Of a stretch of DNA of 23,953 nt, positions 23,484-23,953 are shown piece by piece. A model generated the notes under the pieces. The model saw only the letters and a list, made by a program, of their open reading frames with translations. It had not been told where the DNA came from and did not search any database. The stretch's first letter is position 1. Each line of letters starts with the position of its first letter. Source of the stretch: CAYJAD01 sp964370015 (GTDB lineage: Bacteria; Desulfobacterota; Desulfovibrionia; Desulfovibrionales; Desulfovibrionaceae). The translations under genes were made by a program, and so were the position numbers. Location: positions 1 through 23,953 of the forward strand of contig CAYJHD010000029.1 of assembly GCA_964370015.1 (NCBI GenBank), written 5' to 3'.

Positions 23484-23953
23484 TTATTTATCTTGAAGTT
23501 TTACGCGTAGTTCAGCGTGCACTGTTTCTGCATCTTCCAAAGGAATTTGACAGGTACCGGCATTTCTATGGCCGCCACCACCGTAGCTGAGCATAATTTC
23601 ACCAATATTGATTTGGGAAGAGCGGTTCACAATGGATTTACCCACGGCAAAGACCACGTTTTTCTTTTGCAGACCCCATAGGATATGCGTAGAAATGGTG
23701 CACTGCGGGAAGAGGGCATACATGGTAAAGCGGTTGGTGGTCCAAATGGTTTCTTGTTCGCGTAGATCAAGCTCAATGAGGTTGCCAATGATGGTGGAGC
23801 ATTCTTTAAGTTGTGCTTCAGCTTTTTCTTTGTGGCTGTTGTACAAATCTACGCGTTCGCTCACGTCAGGGTCTTCCATGATTTCTTCAATGGGAAGCTC
23901 TGTACAAAGGCCAATGAGCTTCATCATCAATTCATAGTTGCTGATGCGAAAAT
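23484..23953 (-). CDS. DHH-family phosphoesterase, C-terminal part (5' end beyond window)
   Basis: About 155 C-terminal residues; the frame is open to the right edge with no stop, so the start is outside. The DHHA1 signature YGGGGHRNAGTCQI lies near the C-terminus and binds the substrate in NrnA-type oligoribonuclease/pAp phosphatases and related exopolyphosphatase-like proteins. The catalytic DHH domain would lie in the missing N-terminal part. The TTG at 23928-23930 is not taken as the start because coding sequence clearly continues through it. Exact substrate (nanoRNA, pAp, cyclic dinucleotide product or polyphosphate) cannot be told from this part. Confidence 0.87.
   Translation of the reverse strand, partial: FRISNYELMMKLIGLCTELPIEEIMEDPDVSERVDLYNSHKEKAEAQLKECSTIIGNLIELDLREQETIWTTNRFTMYALFPQCTISTHILWGLQKKNVVFAVGKSIVNRSSQINIGEIMLSYGGGGHRNAGTCQIPLEDAETVHAELRVKLQDK

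Noticed and set aside
1..23953. CRISPR arrays, tRNA or rRNA genes, phage or full insertion-sequence genes
   Set aside because: No regularly spaced direct repeats, RNA gene signatures, transposase or phage proteins were recognised.

Overview
The window looks like chromosome from a sulfate- or sulfite-reducing deltaproteobacterium of the Desulfovibrionaceae type. The evidence is a Tat-exported, selenocysteine-containing formate dehydrogenase beside fdhE/fdhD, a respiratory DmsABC-type molybdoenzyme, PAS-rich signalling and a sigma-54-type activator. Species cannot be fixed from the sequence. There are no rRNA, tRNA, CRISPR or phage genes.

Positions 1-4520 are a formate dehydrogenase locus. The catalytic subunit gene runs leftward off the window edge and reads through an in-frame UGA (selenocysteine). 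Divergently, fdhE and fdhD overlap by 13 bp. Positions 4716-7868 hold a soluble hybrid histidine kinase with five PAS-like modules, ended by a bidirectional terminator at 7996-8040 that it shares with the convergent dmsABC operon (8050-11966, minus strand).

Positions 12072-18348 hold the most unusual block, a membrane-linked partner-switching set. It contains (i) an 827-aa protein joining an RsbW-like kinase domain, a membrane-anchored Cache-like sensor, HAMP and an apparently intact SpoIIE-type phosphatase; (ii) a divergent sigma-54-type activator whose GAFTGA loop reads GVASGV; (iii) a 151-bp MITE-like inverted-repeat element that contains the activator's stop codon; (iv) a second Cache-HAMP-SpoIIE protein whose phosphatase domain has lost metal-binding aspartates; and (v) a STAS antagonist translationally coupled to it. 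No sigma factor gene lies nearby. The 827-aa gene sits directly upstream of dmsABC on the same strand, so control of DMSO/TMAO-type respiration is a reasonable but untested guess.

Positions 18500-23424 hold a small membrane protein, then a cluster of a radical SAM protein with extra C-terminal cysteines, a TVP38/VTT membrane protein, a MerA-like FAD disulfide oxidoreductase, and a fused protein carrying both transferases known as rSAM/selenodomain-associated transferase 1 and 2. This is a recurrent gene neighbourhood of unproven product. A perfect 17-bp-arm terminator (23425-23463) separates it from the 3' part of a convergent DHH-family phosphoesterase gene that runs off the right edge.

Genes fill nearly the whole window. 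The largest gap is the 263-bp fdhA/fdhE divergent region, and no gene-free stretch exceeds 300 bp.
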